This document shows, piece by piece, positions 28,950-37,269 of a stretch of DNA of 64,000 nucleotides. Under the pieces are notes generated by a model, which did not search any database, had not been told where the DNA came from, and saw only the letters and a program-made list of their open reading frames with translations. Source of the stretch: Caulobacter hibisci (GTDB lineage: Bacteria > Pseudomonadota > Alphaproteobacteria > Caulobacterales > Caulobacteraceae); the NCBI RefSeq assembly GCF_016135805.1, contig NZ_JADWOX010000002.1:124001-188000 (forward strand), in the 5' to 3' direction. The stretch's first letter is position 1; every line of letters begins with the position of its first letter. A program made the position numbers and the translations under genes.

Positions 28950-30293
28950 CTATTCCGCCGCGATCTGGCCGGGCGCCTGGGTCCAGCGGTTCTCGGGAAC
29001 CGGCAGGCCCAGGTGGCCGCGCAGGGTGTCGTGCTCGTACTCGGTGCGGAACAGACCCTTGGCCTGCAGCAGCGGCACGACCTTCTCGCGGAACCGGGCG
29101 AAGTCGTCCGGACCGGTCACGTGCAGGATGAAGCCGTCGACCGCGCGTCCGACGAACCAGCGCTCGATCTCGTCGGCGACGGTCTGGGGCGAGCCGACGA
29201 AATTGGCTTTCCAGCGACCGAAGCGTTCGGCCGCCTGGCGCACCGTCAGGTTCTCGGCCTGGGAGATGCGGACGATGCGCTCGGCATGGCCCTTGTAGCT
29301 GTTTAGGCTGAGCTGGCTGACATCCGGGAACGGGCCGTCCAGCGGGTACTGCTTGAAATCGTGATAGCCGAAGGCCCGGCCGAGCTCGACGAGCAGCTTG
29401 TCGATCTCGCGGCTGCCGGCCCGGGCTTCGGCTATGGCCTGGGCTTCCTCGTCGGTGTCGGCGATGATCGGCGAGATGCCCGGCAGGACGCTGAGGTGAT
29501 CCGGATCGCGGCCCTGGGCCGCCGCGCGGGCCTTGAGGTCGGCGTAGTACTCCACCGCGTCCTCGAAGGTGTCGACGCCGGCGAACACGCCCTCGGCGAT
29601 GCGCGCGCCGAGATCCCGGCCCGCGCCGCTGACCCCGGCCTGGAAGATCACCGGCTGGCCCTGCCGCGAGCGGCTCAAGGCCAGCGGCCCGGCCACCGAG
29701 AAGTGCTTGCCCTTGTGGTTCAGCGCGTGCTGCTTGGTCTTGTCGAGGAAGACCCCGGCGGCCTTGTCGCGCGGGAAGGCGTCGTCCTCGTAGCTGTCCC
29801 ACAGACCCTGGACCACGTCGACGAACTCGCCGGCCCGCTCGTAGCGCACGGCGTGGTCGAAGTGCTCGTCGCGGCCATAGTTCCTCGCGGCGCCCTCCAG
29901 GCCCGTGGTCACCACGTTCCAGCCGGCGCGGCCCTTGCTGATATGGTCCAGCGAACCGAACTGGCGGGCCACGTTGTAGGGCTCCCAGTACGAGGTGGTC
30001 AGGGTGCCGACCAGGCCGATCTTCGAGGTCGAGACCGCCAGGGCCGACAGCAGGGTCAGCGGCTCCAGGCGATTGAGGAAGTGCGGGGCGGTGTCGGGCG
30101 TGATGAACGGGCTGTCGACGATGAACACCAGGTCGAACTTGGCCGCCTCGGCCAGGCGGGCGTTCTCGATGTACCAGTTGATGTCGATGCTGGCGTCGCC
30201 GGCCAGGGCGGGATCGCGCCAACGGGTGTGATCGGTGCCCACGCCGGCCAGAATGGCGCCGAGCTTGAGTTGACGGGCAGGTTGCTGCGTCAT
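28950..30293 (-). CDS. LLM-class FMNH2-dependent monooxygenase, NtaA/SnaA/DszA type
   Basis: This 447-residue protein is a paralogue of that at 22301-23635: [55 protein letters not shown] and [26 protein letters not shown] stand at matching places. GAGGA lies upstream of the ATG. It belongs to the two-component oxygenases that need external FMNH2; the only flavin reductase in the window is at the left edge. It follows the BisC-type molybdoenzyme gene (168-base gap, same strand), so the two may act on related oxidised-sulfur or N-containing compounds. Confidence 0.9.
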   Translation of the reverse strand: MTQQPARQLKLGAILAGVGTDHTRWRDPALAGDASIDINWYIENARLAEAAKFDLVFIVDSPFITPDTAPHFLNRLEPLTLLSALAVSTSKIGLVGTLTTSYWEPYNVARQFGSLDHISKGRAGWNVVTTGLEGAARNYGRDEHFDHAVRYERAGEFVDVVQGLWDSYEDDAFPRDKAAGVFLDKTKQHALNHKGKHFSVAGPLALSRSRQGQPVIFQAGVSGAGRDLGARIAEGVFAGVDTFEDAVEYYADLKARAAAQGRDPDHLSVLPGISPIIADTDEEAQAIAEARAGSREIDKLLVELGRAFGYHDFKQYPLDGPFPDVSQLSLNSYKGHAERIVRISQAENLTVRQAAERFGRWKANFVGSPQTVADEIERWFVGRAVDGFILHVTGPDDFARFREKVVPLLQAKGLFRTEYEHDTLRGHLGLPVPENRWTQAPGQIAAE

Positions 30294-30461
30294 GTCGAGG
30301 TCCTCGAATTTGAAGGTTCAAGGCTAGGACGGGCGCGGGCGGGCGAATAACGAGCAGTACTGAACAGTTCCATTGTGGCTGATCAATCCAGCTCGGAAAA
30401 TTCAATGAAATCAGATGGCGTCGAGATTTCTCGCGCCTGTTGGAGAAAATCTGCCCCCGCC

Positions 30462-32762
30462 TCAGGCTGGGGCGAAGGGCGGCGGCGCGTAGACCTCGAC
30501 GGCTGGGATGGGCCCCTCGTGCCGGCGGGCCTCGACCAGGCAGGTCTGGGCCGCGCAGCCCTGGGCGAAGGCCGAGGAGCCGCGATCCAGGGTCAGGACG
30601 TTGGGATTGCCGTTGCGCTCCAGGTCCGCGCCCGGATCGAACCAGGCGCCGGTCGCCAGCCGGGCCACGCCGGGCATGATGTCGTCGGTGACGATGGCCC
30701 CGGCCAGGCAGCGGCCGCGATCGTTGAAGAGCTCGACCAGATCGCCGTCGACGATGCCGCGCGCGGCGGCGTCGCCGGGATTGAGATAGACCGGCTCGCG
30801 CCCGGCCACCTTGCCGGCCCGGCTGTAGGGGCTGTGGTCCAGCTGGCCGTGCAGCCGTCGCTTGGGCTGGTCCGACAGCAGGTGCAGCGGATGGCGGGCG
30901 GCGTCGGGATGGCCCAGCCACTCGAACGGCTCGAACCACGCCGGATGGCCCGGGCAGTCGTCGAGGCCGTAGCCGGCGATGCGCTCGGAGAAGATCTCGA
31001 TCTTGCCCGACGGCGTGCCCAGGCGATGGGTCTCCGGATCGGCGCGGAAGGCCTGGTGCATGATCAGTGGCCGGTCGTGCGGCGCCAGATCGATCAGCCC
31101 CTGGTCCCAGAAGCCGTCGAAGGCGGGCAGGTCGAAGCCGGCCTTGGCCACGCGCGCGGCGTTCTCGTCATACAGCCGCCGCAGCCAGCCCTCGGCGTCG
31201 AGCCCTTCGGTATAGGCCTCGCCGACTCCCAGCCGGCCCGCTAGGTCGGCGAAGATGGCGTAGTCGTCGCGGGACTGGCCCCGCGGCTCGACCGCCTTCT
31301 TCATGGCGATGAAATAGCCCTCGCGGCCGGCGAAGCCGATGTCGTTGCGCTCCAGCGAGGTGGTGGCCGGCAGCACGACGTCGGCGAAGCGGGCGGCAGG
31401 CGTCCAGTACTGCTCGTGGACGATGATGCTGCGCGGCTTGCGCCAGGCCCGGGTCAGGCGATTGAGGTCCTGGTGGTGGTGGAACGGATTGCCGCCGGCC
31501 CAGTACAGCAGCTGGATGTCTGGATAGGCGTGGGTGACGCCGTTGTAGGTGAAGGGCGCGCCGGGCTGCAGCAGCATGTCGGCGATGCGGGCCACGGGGA
31601 TGAAGGCCGGCACCGCGTTCTGGCCCTGCGACAGCACCGGTCCCGACAGCCGCGCGTGGGCGCTGCCTTGCGTGTTCATCGCGCCGTAGCCCAGGCCGTA
31701 GCCGCCGCCGGGCAGGCCCACCTGGCCCAGCATGCAGGCCAGGGTCACCAACGCCCAGAACGGCTGCTCGCCGTGGGCGGCGCGTTGCAGGGCCCAGGCG
31801 ACGTTGATCATGGTGCGGGCCGACAGCATCTCGTCGGCCAGGGCGACGATGCGGACGGCCGGCACGCCGGTGATCGCCTCGGCCCAGGCTGGCGTCTTGG
31901 CCACGCCGTCCGTCTGGCCGGTGAGGTACGGCTCGAAGCGGTCGTAGCCGACCGTGCAGCGGTCGAGGAAGACGCGGTCGAAGCGCGGATCCTGGCGGAT
32001 CACGAAGGCCAGGGCCAGCATCAGGGCGGTGTCGGTGTTGGGACGGATCGGGATCCACTCGACAGGACCGCCGGTCTCCAGGTTGTCGCGCACCGGGCTG
32101 ATGTTGACGAAGCGCGTCCCGGCCTTGGCCATGGCCGCCAGGCCGTCGCGGGTGCGATGACGGCCCGAACCGCCGGACGAGACCTGGGTGTTCTTCAGCG
32201 GCACGCCGCCGAAGGTCACGAACAGTTGCGTATGCTCGGCCAGCACGTCCCACGAGGTGTGGGACAGGTTCGACTCGTCCATCGAGGCGACGATGTGCGG
32301 CATCAGCGCCCGGCCCGCGCCCAGGCTGTAGCTGTCGACGCTCCGCACATAGCCGCCCAGCAGGTTCAGGAAGCGGTGCACCTGGCTCTGGGCGTGGTGG
32401 AACCGCCCGGCGCTGGACCAGCCGTAGGAACCGCCGAAGATCGCTTCGTTGCCGAAGCGCGCGCGTACATCGCCGACTTCCGCCGCCACCAGATCCAGCG
32501 CCGTGTCCCAGTCGACCTCGACGAAGCGTTCCTGGCCTCGCAGCTCGGGCCGAGAACCTGGCCCACCTTCCAGCCAGCTCTCGCGCACCGCCGGCTTGGC
32601 GATGCGCAGGGCCTGGGTGGCGGGGTCCAGCTGGTCCAGGCCGATCAGCGACGGATCGCTGTCGACGGTCAGCGGGAAGAGGCGAGGGGGCGCACCATCT
32701 TGCCCGGCCTCGACCTCGTAAATCCCCCAGTGGGCGGCAGTGTAGGTGCGGGCCGGGCTCAT
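30462..32762 (-). CDS. Molybdopterin-dependent oxidoreductase, BisC / DMSO-reductase family
   Basis: This is a 766-residue member of the DMSO reductase family without an N-terminal iron-sulfur motif and without a Tat signal, so it is cytoplasmic like biotin sulfoxide reductase. The active-site loop GGSYGWSSAGRFHHAQ (residues 110-125) supplies a serine ligand to Mo (Ser117 by alignment), the mark of S/N-oxide reductases. Cofactor contacts are seen in ALMPHIVASMDES, QVGLPGGGYGLGYG and SDQPKRRLHGQLDHSPYSR. It would reduce a sulfoxide (biotin or methionine sulfoxide, or an imported one). It lies eight bases after the TonB receptor gene; the pair is an apparent operon. Confidence 0.92.
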   Translation of the reverse strand: MSPARTYTAAHWGIYEVEAGQDGAPPRLFPLTVDSDPSLIGLDQLDPATQALRIAKPAVRESWLEGGPGSRPELRGQERFVEVDWDTALDLVAAEVGDVRARFGNEAIFGGSYGWSSAGRFHHAQSQVHRFLNLLGGYVRSVDSYSLGAGRALMPHIVASMDESNLSHTSWDVLAEHTQLFVTFGGVPLKNTQVSSGGSGRHRTRDGLAAMAKAGTRFVNISPVRDNLETGGPVEWIPIRPNTDTALMLALAFVIRQDPRFDRVFLDRCTVGYDRFEPYLTGQTDGVAKTPAWAEAITGVPAVRIVALADEMLSARTMINVAWALQRAAHGEQPFWALVTLACMLGQVGLPGGGYGLGYGAMNTQGSAHARLSGPVLSQGQNAVPAFIPVARIADMLLQPGAPFTYNGVTHAYPDIQLLYWAGGNPFHHHQDLNRLTRAWRKPRSIIVHEQYWTPAARFADVVLPATTSLERNDIGFAGREGYFIAMKKAVEPRGQSRDDYAIFADLAGRLGVGEAYTEGLDAEGWLRRLYDENAARVAKAGFDLPAFDGFWDQGLIDLAPHDRPLIMHQAFRADPETHRLGTPSGKIEIFSERIAGYGLDDCPGHPAWFEPFEWLGHPDAARHPLHLLSDQPKRRLHGQLDHSPYSRAGKVAGREPVYLNPGDAAARGIVDGDLVELFNDRGRCLAGAIVTDDIMPGVARLATGAWFDPGADLERNGNPNVLTLDRGSSAFAQGCAAQTCLVEARRHEGPIPAVEVYAPPPFAPA

Positions 32763-32770
32763 GCGGACGT

Positions 32771-35170
32771 CTAGCGCTTGATCCGCAGGGTCGCGCCGAA
32801 GGTGCGCGGCTCGCCCAGCGTGCCCTGGACGATGCCGTAGGTAGCGTTGACCGACAGGGTGTTGAAGTACTCCTCGTCGAACAGGTTGCGCGCCCAGATC
32901 GAGACGTCCCAGCCCTTGTCCGACCGCACGCCGCCGTTCAGCCCGAACACCTGATAGCCCGGCACCAGGCTGAAGATGTCGTCGTTGACGGCCGCGAAGA
33001 AGTGCGAGCGGTGGCTGTAGTCGCCGCCGATATAGGCCTCGCCGCCGTCGCCGCCTGCCAGGGTGATCGGCTTGGCGTAGCGGAGCGTCGCGGCCACCGT
33101 CCAGCGCGGCGCGCCCGAGGCTTCCGCTCCCGACAGGTCCTTCACCCCCTGGTACGAGGTCAGGTACTGGGCCGAGGCGTTCTTGTAGGACTGGTAGCGA
33201 GCCTCGTTGTAGCTCGCCGACAGGGTGGCGGTCAGGCCGCTGAACGGGGCGGCGCGGGCGTCCAGCTCCACGCCCCGCGAGCGCAGCGTGCCGGTGTTGG
33301 CGATGTAGGTGACCGCGGGGCTGACCGTCGTGTTGACGTAGTTGGCCTGGTAGTTCTCGTCGGTGGTCCAGAACAGGTTGGCGTTCAGCTCCAGCCGGCG
33401 GTCCAGCAGGCGGGTCTTCACGCCCAACTCGTAGTCGTCGACCTTTTCGGGTGCGACGAAGATGTCCACGCCCGTGGTCTGGCGCACCAGGTTGATGCCC
33501 GCCGACTTGTAGCCGCGCGAATAGCTGGCATAGGCGTGGGCGTCGTCGCTGAGGTCGTAGCTGGCGCTGAGCAGGCCCGAGACGTTGTCGCCGTTCCAGT
33601 CGGCCTCATAGCGGCTGACCGGGGCGTAGGTGGCGCGGGCGGTGATCGCCAGGGCCTGCCAGGCCGTGGGCAGGTCGGCGATAGCGACGGCCGAGCCGCC
33701 GACCTTGGCGTCGTAGAGGCCGGTCTTCTCCTCGTAGGTGTAGCGCAGGCCCGCGGTCAGCCGCAGGTCGGGGCGCAGGTTCCAGGTCGCCTGGCCGTAG
33801 GCGGCATAGCTGTGGGTGGCCGGCACCACGTGCGCCACCGAGGCCAGGCCGTTCAGCACCGCGTCCGGATAGGTCGCGCCCAGCAGCCACTTGGCCGCGT
33901 CGCGACCGTAGGCCGAGGTCGTCCAGTCGTCGGCCTCCTGCCAGAAATAGTAGAGGCCGGCGGTGTATTGCAGGCGGCGCTCGTCCGGCGAGACTAGGCG
34001 AAGCTCCTGGCTGAACTGGGTCTGGACGGTGTCGACGATGCCCTGGGTCGAGACGTTGGCCCCGATCTGGTCGCCGTCGTAGTTGGGAATCCAGCGCCAG
34101 TCGCGATAGGCCGAGATCGAGCTCAGGGTGAAGCCGCCGACCTGCCAGTCGGCGCGCGACTGCACGCCCCAGCTGGGCATGCGGTCGAACTGGGAGTTGT
34201 CGAGGTCTATCTTGCGGGCGAACGGGTCGATGGCCAACGGCGTGTAGCCGACCGAGGCGGCCTTCTCGTAGAAGCCGCGCACGACCGAGCCGTTGGCCTT
34301 GGTGGTGGGCAGCACGGCCGTCACCACGTTGAAGCCCATATTGCCCTTCTGGATGCTGTAATCGGCCGTCACCCGCAGCTTGAAGTCGTCGGTGGGCTTG
34401 TACAGCAGGTCCAGCCGATAGGCGTTGTTGTCGAGGTTGTCCCAGCGCTTCTTGTAGACGGTGTTGTAGTAGAGGCCCTCGCGCTCGTTGCGCAGGTAGC
34501 TGAAGCGGATGGCCAGGTTGTCGGTGATCGGCCCGCTGTAGCTGCCGTAGGCGCGCAGGTACTTGTAGTTGCCGACCGAGACCTCGCCGCGCCATTCCGG
34601 CGTGAACGACGGCTCGCGGGTGCGAATGTCGATGGCCCCGGCCACGGTGTTCTTGCCGAACAGCGTGCCTTGCGGGCCGCGCAGCAGCTGGATGCTCTCG
34701 ACATCGACGAGGTCGGTGATCGCCGTGCCGGTGCGCGGGCGATAGACGCCGTCGATATAGAGGCCGACGCCCTGTTCGAGGCCGTCATTGGTGCCGCCGG
34801 CGTTGGTGCCGATGCCGCGGATGGTGGTGGTCTGGTTGCGGCCGCTGAAGCCCTGGATGTTCAGGCTGGGCAGTTGCTGCATCAGCTGCTTGAGATTGAA
34901 GGTCCCGCCCAGCGCTTCCAGCTGCTGGCCGCCCAGGGCGGTGATCGGGATCGGCACGGTCTGAACGTCTTCGCTGCGATAGCGGGCGGTGACGACCAGG
35001 GCGTCCACCGCGGCTGCGTCGGCGTTGTCAGGAGCCAGCGCGGCGGCCGGCGCGTCGGCGGCGAGGGCATGGCCCGCCCAGCCGGCGCCCGGCAGGAGGG
35101 CGGAGGCGGCCAGCAGCAAGGCCTTGAAGGTCGGCGCGCCGTTGGCGCGTTGGGCAGGCATGGTTGTCAT
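32771..35170 (-). CDS. TonB-dependent outer-membrane receptor
   Basis: I start at ATG 35170 (MTTMPAQRANG), after GGGGACC; the product is 799 residues with a signal peptide ending near HALAADAP. The plug shows VDALVVTARYRSEDVQTVP, TTIRGIGTNAGG, VGLYIDGVYRPRTGT and IQLLRGPQGTLFGKNTVAG (about residues 50-180). The barrel ends PRTFGATLRIKR, a basic end unlike the usual terminal phenylalanine. Its stop is eight bases upstream of the BisC-type gene, and a binding-lipoprotein gene lies upstream. A sulfoxide- or sulfonate-containing ligand is a reasonable guess. Confidence 0.92.
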   Translation of the reverse strand: MTTMPAQRANGAPTFKALLLAASALLPGAGWAGHALAADAPAAALAPDNADAAAVDALVVTARYRSEDVQTVPIPITALGGQQLEALGGTFNLKQLMQQLPSLNIQGFSGRNQTTTIRGIGTNAGGTNDGLEQGVGLYIDGVYRPRTGTAITDLVDVESIQLLRGPQGTLFGKNTVAGAIDIRTREPSFTPEWRGEVSVGNYKYLRAYGSYSGPITDNLAIRFSYLRNEREGLYYNTVYKKRWDNLDNNAYRLDLLYKPTDDFKLRVTADYSIQKGNMGFNVVTAVLPTTKANGSVVRGFYEKAASVGYTPLAIDPFARKIDLDNSQFDRMPSWGVQSRADWQVGGFTLSSISAYRDWRWIPNYDGDQIGANVSTQGIVDTVQTQFSQELRLVSPDERRLQYTAGLYYFWQEADDWTTSAYGRDAAKWLLGATYPDAVLNGLASVAHVVPATHSYAAYGQATWNLRPDLRLTAGLRYTYEEKTGLYDAKVGGSAVAIADLPTAWQALAITARATYAPVSRYEADWNGDNVSGLLSASYDLSDDAHAYASYSRGYKSAGINLVRQTTGVDIFVAPEKVDDYELGVKTRLLDRRLELNANLFWTTDENYQANYVNTTVSPAVTYIANTGTLRSRGVELDARAAPFSGLTATLSASYNEARYQSYKNASAQYLTSYQGVKDLSGAEASGAPRWTVAATLRYAKPITLAGGDGGEAYIGGDYSHRSHFFAAVNDDIFSLVPGYQVFGLNGGVRSDKGWDVSIWARNLFDEEYFNTLSVNATYGIVQGTLGEPRTFGATLRIKR

Positions 35171-35389
35171 GAGGTCCCCGATCGAAGATCCCGCCAAGGC
35201 TTGCCTTGAGATATTGCGGGCCTGATTGTTTGCCGATGTTCGCGCGGCTTGAGTTGTTCAATGGCAACCGGGGTTCTGCCGAGCAAACGACTATTTGTTC
35301 TCTGGTTTATGAGGTCGGGAAATACTGATTTTAGGCTCAACTATACGTTTGTAGATGGCGCGTGGTTGGCGCCTTCGGACTGCTGCGGG
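35171..35389. promoter_or_regulatory. A/T-rich gap between binding-protein gene and TonB receptor gene
   Basis: The 219 bases are much richer in A/T than the coding DNA around them (for example 35221-35260 and 35285-35355). This suggests a promoter for the leftward receptor-BisC unit. No clean inverted repeat or terminator was found. Confidence 0.4.
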
Positions 35390-36340
35390 TCAGGCCAGCT
35401 TGTCGAAGCCGTTGGCGACCTCGATCCGCTTGGCGATGACGCCGGCGCGCAGGTATCGGTCGGCCGTGCGCTGCTCGGTGGCGATCAGGGCCTCATCGAT
35501 CTGCACGGGCAGGCGCTGGGTGCGGCCGATCATGGTCTTCAGCACCGCCTGGTCCATGCCGGTGTCGCGATACATCGCCTCGGCATAGATCGTCCGGTTG
35601 CGCGCCGCCCAGGTCCAGCCCTCGTAGAGCCGGTCGCGGTAGTCACGCAGATAGTCGGGCTTTTCGGCGATCGCACCGTCGCGGCCGAACATCAGGGTGT
35701 AGCCGGGATCCTCGTCCTGCTTGCCCTTCAGGATCCGCGCGCCCTGGCTTTCGGCCAAAGCGATGTGCGGGTCCCAGATCGCCCAGGCGTCGACCGATCC
35801 GCCCTGGAAGGCGGCGCGACCGTCCGAGGGCGACAGGAAGGCGAACTTCACCGCGTCATAGGGCAGGCCGTTGGCCTCCAGCACGCCCAGCACGTGGTTG
35901 TGGCTGATCGATCCGCGCGGCGTGGCCACGGTGTGCCCCGCCAGGCCGGCGAGGTCCTTGATGGTCGAATCTCCGCGCACGACGATGGCCGGTCCCATGC
36001 CCGTCGTGACCTGGGCGCCGATCGCCTTGATCTTGGCCTGCGAGCCGATGGCGAAGATGAAGGCCGAGTCGCCGCCGATGCCGGTGTCGATGGCCCCGGC
36101 GTTCAGCGCCTCCAGCAGCGGGGCCGCATTGGGAAACTGCGACCACTCGATGCGATAGGGCGTGCCGTCCAGCTTGCCGGCCCCGGCCAGCACCACGCGC
36201 GAGCCGCCGCGCTGGTCGCCGACCAGCAGCTTGCCGGCCGGCTTGGCGCCCTTGGGCGCGCAGGCTGCGGCCAGTCCGGCCGCGGCCAGGCCGAGCGCCG
36301 AGCGGCGGGTGGGCGTCGAAAGAAGGGAAAGCTTGGTCAC
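35390..36340 (-). CDS. Sulfonate-type (SsuA-like) periplasmic binding lipoprotein
   Basis: This 316-residue protein has an arginine-containing signal (TRRSALGLAAAGLAAAC) with a lipobox cysteine near residue 27. Landmarks are VGDQRGGSRVVLAGAG, IEWSQFPNAAPLLEALNAGA, AGHTVATPRGSISHNHVLG and AFQGGSVDAWAIWDPH. These match position for position the paralogue at 19630-20580, indicating a duplication. It may deliver ligand to the single SsuB/SsuC pair in the window or to an unlinked transporter. Its position directly upstream of a TonB receptor repeats the receptor/binding-protein pairing seen at 16981-20580. Confidence 0.88.
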   Translation of the reverse strand: MTKLSLLSTPTRRSALGLAAAGLAAACAPKGAKPAGKLLVGDQRGGSRVVLAGAGKLDGTPYRIEWSQFPNAAPLLEALNAGAIDTGIGGDSAFIFAIGSQAKIKAIGAQVTTGMGPAIVVRGDSTIKDLAGLAGHTVATPRGSISHNHVLGVLEANGLPYDAVKFAFLSPSDGRAAFQGGSVDAWAIWDPHIALAESQGARILKGKQDEDPGYTLMFGRDGAIAEKPDYLRDYRDRLYEGWTWAARNRTIYAEAMYRDTGMDQAVLKTMIGRTQRLPVQIDEALIATEQRTADRYLRAGVIAKRIEVANGFDKLA

Positions 36341-36634
36341 GGCGGCGATGTCCTCGCTGAACGGCGCGTCGTGGCATGGCCCTCCTGGGACATGGAAACA
36401 AACGAGTTTCCTTAAAGCGTGGCCTTACGGATGGTGATGTGGCCGCCCTGGGGGGCGCTGACCAAGCAGAAAGCGGGCAGGGCGAGGCGATGCGCAAGTG
36501 GCTCGACAAGCCGCGGCGCGATCTGCATATCGCTTACCGTTCCCTTCATGCTTAAGGGGCAAGCAAGAGGGCGTCGAAGGTCGTTGACCGCGTCTTTCGA
36601 AGGTCGGTTCAACGAGGCGCTTGGGAGGTAGAGG
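36341..36634. other. Divergent intergenic region before the sigma factor gene
   Basis: About 290 bases between the leftward binding-protein gene and the rightward sigma gene. Short ORFs on both strands exist (for example leftward 36412-36711), but neither shows a recognisable domain. GGGAGG at 36623-36628 is a strong ribosome-binding site that points at a start near 36635. Promoters for both flanking genes must lie here. Confidence 0.4.
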
Positions 36635-36661
36635 CTGTCGGGGAGTTCGCAAGCTCCGTCG

Positions 36662-37168
36662 TTGCTGGCGTTGTACGAGGAGAAGCGGGTCAATCTCGTG
36701 CGCCTCTTCACCGCGCGGCTGCGCTCGCGCGCCGAAGCCGAGGATCTCGTCCAGGAGCTCTACTTCAAGGTCGCGGCGGTCGAGGGCGACACGGCCGGGT
36801 CCGGCGGTGGTTCGGCCCTGCTGCACCGCATGGCCGAGAACCTGATGCTCGATCGCCTGCGCAGCCGCCAGCGCGGCCAGGCGCGCGACGAGCACTGGCG
36901 TCGGCTCCAAGGCGGCGAGGCCACGATCGACGGCGATCAGGCCGCCGACGCACCGTCCGCCGAGTCGGTGGTCGAGGGCCGCCAGCGCCTTGCGGCGATG
37001 CTGAAAACCCTCGAGACCCTGCCGCCATCGGTGGCGCGGGCTTTCCGCCTGCACAAGCTGGAAGGGCTCAGCCACGCCGAGACGGCCGCGGCCATGGGCG
37101 TCAGCCGCAGCGCGGTCGAAAAGTATGTCAGCGCCGCCCTGAAGGCCGTGTTCAGGGGGGCTGCATGA
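36662..37168 (+). CDS. ECF-type RNA polymerase sigma factor (FecI-like)
   Basis: From TTG 36662 the product has 168 residues. Region 2 is seen as LVRLFTARLRSRAEAEDLVQELYFKV, split around residues 12-38, and region 4 as LPPSVARAFRLHKLEGLSHA plus MGVSRSAVEKYVSAALKAVF at the C-terminus. The short form and the following FecR and STN-receptor genes define the FecI-type iron/ligand-signalling class. The start is uncertain: an in-frame CTG at 36635 sits six bases after the strong GGGAGG, and a TAG at 36629 prevents anything longer. The stop overlaps the ATG of a 34-codon ORF. Confidence 0.88.
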   Translation: MLALYEEKRVNLVRLFTARLRSRAEAEDLVQELYFKVAAVEGDTAGSGGGSALLHRMAENLMLDRLRSRQRGQARDEHWRRLQGGEATIDGDQAADAPSAESVVEGRQRLAAMLKTLETLPPSVARAFRLHKLEGLSHAETAAAMGVSRSAVEKYVSAALKAVFRGAA

Positions 37169-37269
37169 AAAAACATCGCGCCGAACGCGAATTCTTGGGA
37201 GGCGATGGCGCGACGGCGCCGTCTACTTCATGGGCGAGCGCCGTCGGGCGCAGGGACAGGGTGGCATGA
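37165..37269 (+). CDS. 34-codon ORF bridging the sigma and anti-sigma genes
   Basis: ATG 37165 overlaps the sigma stop (ATGA), and its own TGA (37267-37269) overlaps the FecR start (ATGA again), so translation could pass from one gene to the next without a gap. The peptide begins MKKHRAEREFLGGDG and is basic (net positive), with no membrane segment. No family is recognised. It may be a leader for coupling, a small protein, or a chance ORF in high-GC DNA. The double ATGA junction is what makes it worth listing. Confidence 0.4.
   Translation: MKKHRAEREFLGGDGATAPSTSWASAVGRRDRVA

Noticed and set aside
36412..36711. 99-codon minus-strand ORF overlapping the sigma factor start
   Set aside because: The C-terminal part looks mildly protein-like, but there is no recognisable domain and it overlaps the sigma gene and its ribosome-binding site.
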